Shown here one piece after another: positions 46,505 to 48,558 of a DNA stretch of 48,558 nt. The notes beneath the pieces were generated by a model. It did no database searches. It was not told the DNA's origin and worked only from the letters and a program-made list of their open reading frames with translations. Numbering within the stretch: the first letter of the stretch is position 1; the number at the start of each line of letters is the position of its first letter. The stretch covers positions 1 to 48,558 of the forward strand of contig ADNK01001987.1 of assembly GCA_000320545.1 (NCBI GenBank). The letters run 5' to 3'. Source of the DNA: Bigelowiella natans CCMP2755 (taxonomy: Eukaryota > Cercozoa > Chlorarachniophyceae). Both the position numbers and the translations under genes were made by a program.

Positions 46505-48330
46505 TATGGTGTGGCTGCCATTTCGCACTTTTTCTTTCTTTATCAGATACGCGTCCTTCACCCTAACGAAGGCTGATGCAGTCATGATGCTGCCAATCTT
46601 GTGCATCTTCAACACGCTGGTGGCCCCGGTAAATGGAACATCACCGATCAAAGCGAACCTCATCATCATCATCAGCATCATTATCATCACCATCATCATG
46701 TCCCCTTTAAATCTCAGTTGTTTAGTGGGATCCTTGTCAGCCCTCTTCTCTTGTGCATAAGCATCGGTATTCTATACTATTTCCTCCTCCCACCTCCCAC
46801 TCATCATCACCATCATCATTGCCATCATCATCATGTTGTTGTTGTTGTTGGATCAAACCCCATATTGTGATGTCTCTTGGGATTGCAAGGAGCATTCAAA
46901 CATCTGATACTCAGCAAATATCTCTCTCTCTCATCAAATCTCTTTTAACTCTCTTTTGTTTCGTAGGGATTGGAGTGCCACTCGTGGCCATCTCAGAGTT
47001 ATCAGACTTCTCGGATTCCGGTAGGGGGGGGTGAGGGAGGAAGTGTAAAACTGTGAAATACAGGAAAGAGTGAAGGCTTTGATTGCTTGATTGCTAATCG
47101 CGAGTTTTTCGGATAAGAGAATATATAGAGTTTTTGGCACCGCCTCCCTCAGCCCCCCTCCCCCCTTTCCCGCTTTACACTTCTAATTCCCTAATGTTTG
47201 AATTGGTACCGCTGTTGATTCGATAGTCGAGGAAGGTAAGGATGGGCAGATCGAGCAGCAAATCATAGAGGCTGATGAGGAGGTTGTATTAAGCAGCTAC
47301 CTCACATTATATACCTGTTCCGATTGAAAATTTTATAAAATATGTATAGTATAGAGGGAAAAATTGATACAAACACACACCATCACGGTTGATCCAACCC
47401 CCTCATCATCCTGAACGTTCTTCAGGGCGGCATGAGCTTGGATTTCAGTGCTCTAAGCGAGTCTCTGGGAACTTCTGTACAGGTCGGTCAGCTAGTGCTG
47501 GAAGGGGGGGGGGGGTGAGATAAAAGATGATGATGATGATGGTAACGTGCGTGTGTGGTGGTGACAGTGGTAATAATGATGATGGTGTGCACCGAAGGCA
47601 AAATATTTCGCGTTTTTATTGCAGTATACGCGATTTATTTGTAAGCTTTCTCCCCTCCTTCCGTCGTACCCCTCCCTTCCTTCAATAAAATATATTCGAA
47701 TCTATATTTGACTTTATTGTTTCCATTTTTATTGCTGCCGCAGCTTCTTTCAAACTTCTTCTTTGTGCGGTCCATGGAGCTGATGTCGCTGATGTCGTCG
47801 AAGAAGCCCAAAACAGCAATCAACGATGCATCCGCAACAGAAATCTCATCCCCTCTCCCGCCCATAATCACGGAAAATAAAAGCGGCGAGGAGAGGGGTG
47901 AAGGAGAATTGAAGGCAGTAGCCGCACTAGCTTCAGTGATACAAAATGAGCCCTTGCCCTCCGACACTATTGACGATGAAACAGCTCTAGAGCAAGATGG
48001 GGTGAGTGGGTTTCTTCTCAAATACCGTCATCGATGACCCAAGACGTTAGAAACAACAAGATGTATAATTATCTATTCTCTTGGATATATCATTTTTTCA
48101 AACGATGAATCCTCTATCTCGCCGTTATCGGCGTCATCATTGAGTTTTGCGATGTCGATGATGGCATCCTTTGTGCCGCCAAATGTAACACACTCACAGC
48201 TTACCAACCAACCTATCAATCATAGCGTCCCTCAATATAGATGAAATTAATGAAATAGGAGAGCATGGTCGTGGAGGGGGTCGTTCAAGGCACCGTGCTG
48301 GAGCCTGGTACGATGCGTCATTCATCGAGA
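45445..48330 (+). CDS. Orphan membrane protein with about four transmembrane segments, 3' incomplete (about 10 exons)
   Basis: Exons: 45445-45571, 45845-45928, 46257-46362, 46547-46628, 46718-46766, 46967-47020, 47227-47282, 47426-47482, 47744-48001 and probably 48226-48330. Most junctions keep frame; the donors at 45928 and 48001 are uncertain. No family recognised. Hydrophobic segments: AMFIWLCVWIADIIL, MIVCFAGVTALVCYVFM, VMMLPILCIFNTLVA and LFSGILVSPLLLCISI running into GVPLVAI. A hydrophilic tail follows, with acidic stretches (EEGKDGQIEQQ, EADEE) and a Ser/Lys-rich linker, and probably an Arg/Gly-rich end (GRGGGRSRHR). The N-terminus is Pro-rich and has no signal peptide. A transporter accessory or scaffold role is guesswork. 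The last exon ends at a GTGAGC donor, so the gene continues past the contig edge. Confidence 0.6.
46058..46121. repeat. (TA)n(TG)n compound microsatellite
   Basis: A long TA array followed by a TG array in the second intron of the membrane-protein gene. Confidence 0.9.
46463..46500. repeat. (TA)n microsatellite
   Basis: A TA array in the third intron of the membrane-protein gene, upstream of exon 46547-46628. Confidence 0.9.
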
Positions 48331-48558
48331 GTGAGCGGCGAAGGAGGGGGGGGGGGGGGGGTGATAATGGGGGATGTTCCCAAGGGGTTAAATGAATATT
48401 GGTATTGCTAACTAAATGGACTTGCTGTCCGTTCTCCATGCGAATTATCTTACTCCCCCCCCCCTTTGAAACCCCTTTCAAAACGGCCCCAATAGTTTCG
48501 GAAACAAAAGGGGGAGGAAATCCCCCCCCAAGGGGCATTCGCTTTAGGGGGGGGGGGG
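48331..48558. other. Contig end with G/C homopolymers
   Basis: Intron sequence of the last gene with G runs at 48346-48361 and at the very end, and a C run near 48456. The assembly probably stopped in the terminal G run. Confidence 0.6.

Overview
This is an intron-rich eukaryotic nuclear contig. Genes are split into as many as 20 short exons by GT-AG introns, mostly 80-600 bases long, that are crowded with di- and trinucleotide microsatellites. There is no operon structure, Shine-Dalgarno spacing, rRNA, tRNA, CRISPR array or prophage that I can see. The organism cannot be named from the sequence. A J-domain protein with a signal peptide followed by an Arg/Ser-rich stretch, and a glyoxylate-cycle malate synthase of the long G type, would suit a protist or an alga with a complex plastid.

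Layout, left to right: (1) 630-6027, minus, a J-domain co-chaperone (16 exons). (2) 6968-12714, plus, an ANKH (progressive ankylosis) membrane transporter (about 20 exons). (3) 13996-16369, minus, an orphan 240-residue protein. (4) 17575-19923, minus, a beta-lactamase-fold serine hydrolase. (5) 20508-25102, plus, a kinesin whose reading frame appears to continue into a very basic tail with an AT-hook. (6) 25974-31272, minus, insulin-degrading enzyme (M16A zinc peptidase, 13 exons). (7) 31532-32800, plus, a PITH-domain protein. (8) 33340-37688, minus, malate synthase G (14 exons). (9) 38581-40548, plus, a small secreted Asn/Gln/His-rich protein. (10) 41418-41722, minus, the last repeat of a mitochondrial carrier, probably a remnant. 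(11) 43260-44285, minus, a single-exon Cys-rich putative zinc protein. (12) 45445 to about 48330, plus, an orphan protein with about four membrane segments, incomplete at its 3' end.

The exon models were built by hand from homology to known families and from splice-phase consistency. In ten of the twelve loci every modelled junction keeps frame; locus 12 has two uncertain junctions, and the first exon of ANKH was not found. The genes do not form a pathway. Several pairs are head-to-head (1/2, 4/5, 6/7, 8/9, 11/12), so five intergenic stretches probably hold back-to-back promoters.

I found no obvious new defence or mobile system. The most unusual signals are in the gene architecture. Introns often begin inside (GTA)n arrays, and about one in six 5' splice sites reads GTC. 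Other points of interest are three orphan genes, a kinesin-AT-hook fusion, a J-protein with a glycine-rich N-terminal module, and an 18-base perfect palindrome in a cluster of TTGCACCC motifs.
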